From an uncultured Ruminococcus sp. (GTDB lineage Bacteria > Bacillota > Clostridia > Oscillospirales > Ruminococcaceae), in contig CAMCOJ010000150.1 of assembly GCA_945876405.1 (NCBI GenBank), forward strand, positions 1 to 5,771: DNA of 5,771 bases, in the 5' to 3' direction. Positions 5,493 to 5,771 of this stretch are shown one piece after another. How positions within the stretch are numbered: position 1 is the stretch's first letter; each line of letters begins with the position of its first letter. Below the pieces are notes generated by a model. That model ran no database searches. It worked only from the letters and a program-made list of their open reading frames with translations, and was not told where the DNA came from. The position numbers were made by a program, and so were the translations under genes.

Positions 5493-5520
5493 GCAGAGCA
5501 GGAAGTTCGTCCTGCTCTGC
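5493..5520. repeat. Strong 11-bp hairpin after the FKS gene
   Basis: GCAGAGCAGGA (5493-5503) pairs perfectly with TCCTGCTCTGC (5510-5520) around a 6-base loop. On the + strand the next bases are AAAAGCTG, with no T-run, so a classical intrinsic terminator is not supported. On the - strand it is followed by TTTTC, but no - strand gene ends here. A transcript-stabilising or attenuating stem between the FKS gene and the next gene is the best reading. Confidence 0.7.
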
Positions 5521-5548
5521 AAAAGCTGTATTATAAGGATGGTGAATT

Positions 5549-5726
5549 ATGCTTGTTATCAAAGCGGATACAGAATTTATTAAATCCATAGCTATTGAGC
5601 TAAGAAATGAGCTTGAGTCTTTAGGCAATATGGTGGAAAAGCTGTACAAGACATCAAATTGCATTCAAGAGCAGGAAGGCTTCGGAGCAAACAGGTTGGC
5701 AGAAGAGATATCGGCTGAAATAAAAC
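5549..5726 (+). CDS. Partial WXG100-like protein (3'-truncated by adapter)
   Basis: Only the first 59 residues are genomic; the frame stays open into the adapter, where it would falsely read on as VSYTHLTLPT. ATG at 5549 has AAGGAT (5535-5540) eight bases upstream. The product starts MLVIKADTEFIKSIAIELRN, a long amphipathic helix. It then has QEQEGFGANRL (40-50), where Q42-E43-G44 sits at the W-x-G position with L50 at +8. It is probably the sixth small helical protein of the array, 74 bases after the previous stop and beyond a strong hairpin. The second helix and any C-terminal signal are missing, so the family call rests on context and half a hairpin. Confidence 0.65.
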
Positions 5727-5771
5727 CTGTCTCTTATACACATCTGACGCTGCCGACGATACTCCTTGTGT
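5727..5771. other. Illumina Nextera i5-side library adapter (artefact)
   Basis: This is synthetic, not genomic. Bases 5727-5745 are the reverse complement of the Tn5 mosaic end and 5746-5759 of the Read 1 adapter arm (GACGCTGCCGACGA). Bases 5760-5767 are TACTCCTT, the reverse complement of AAGGAGTA, which I know as Nextera i5 index S507/N507. Bases 5768-5771 begin the P5 oligonucleotide. Genomic sequence ends at 5726. Confidence 0.98.

Noticed and set aside
49..5726. CRISPR arrays, tRNA or rRNA genes, insertion sequences.
   Set aside because: I saw no regularly spaced repeats, tRNA-like cloverleaf, rRNA signature or transposase; nearly all of the insert is coding.
30..5745. Two 19-bp inverted mosaic ends, as if the window were a Tn5-type transposon.
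   Set aside because: They are joined to Illumina index and P5/P7 sequence, so they come from library preparation; there is no transposase gene.

Overview
The window is one assembled fragment whose two ends are synthetic. Bases 1-48 and 5727-5771 are Illumina Nextera (Tn5) library adapters including index sequences, so the biological DNA is 49-5726. Any protein read through either end carries false residues. The DNA is AT-rich and tightly packed on the + strand, with strong GGAGG-type ribosome binding sites and several TTG starts. With the gene content, this points to a low-GC Gram-positive (Bacillota). A gut clostridium of the Ruminococcus/Oscillospiraceae kind is my guess, not proven by the sequence.

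The content is part of a Firmicutes-type type VII secretion system (T7SSb, the WXG100/Esx export machine). Region 1 (49-3534) is a translationally coupled run of four genes. First is the C-terminal ~690 residues of the EssC motor ATPase (end of ATPase domain 1, all of domain 2, and a degenerate domain 3). Next is a LytTR-type DNA-binding regulator whose receiver domain appears to have lost its phospho-acceptor aspartate. Then comes an unrecognised 137-residue protein with a faint resemblance to the N-terminal half of actinobacterial EspG chaperones. Last is an EsaB/YukD ubiquitin-like protein. Adjacent genes overlap by 4 bases or lie 2 bases apart.

Region 2 (3535-3641) is a 107-base gap with a perfect 13-bp AT-rich inverted repeat whose right arm runs into TATAAT-like sequence. 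It is a plausible separate promoter or operator for what follows.

Region 3 (3642-5726) is a tandem series of six small, mostly helical proteins, the last cut off by the adapter. Two keep a true W-x-G turn (both WTG). Three look like WXG100 relatives in which the tryptophan is replaced (FEG, FKS, QEG at the aligned position), and the first has no recognisable motif. Two hairpins lie between the last genes. Two of the proteins share a 15-residue C-terminal signature at exactly the same distance from the W position, in place of the usual YxxxD/E signal.

Working model: EssC powers export, EsaB is an accessory or regulatory factor, the LytTR protein sets expression (possibly through the gap at 3535-3641), and the Esx-like proteins are exported substrates or partners that pair as heterodimers. 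EsaA, EssA, EssB and large LXG toxins are not in this window; they may lie beyond the adapter-truncated ends.
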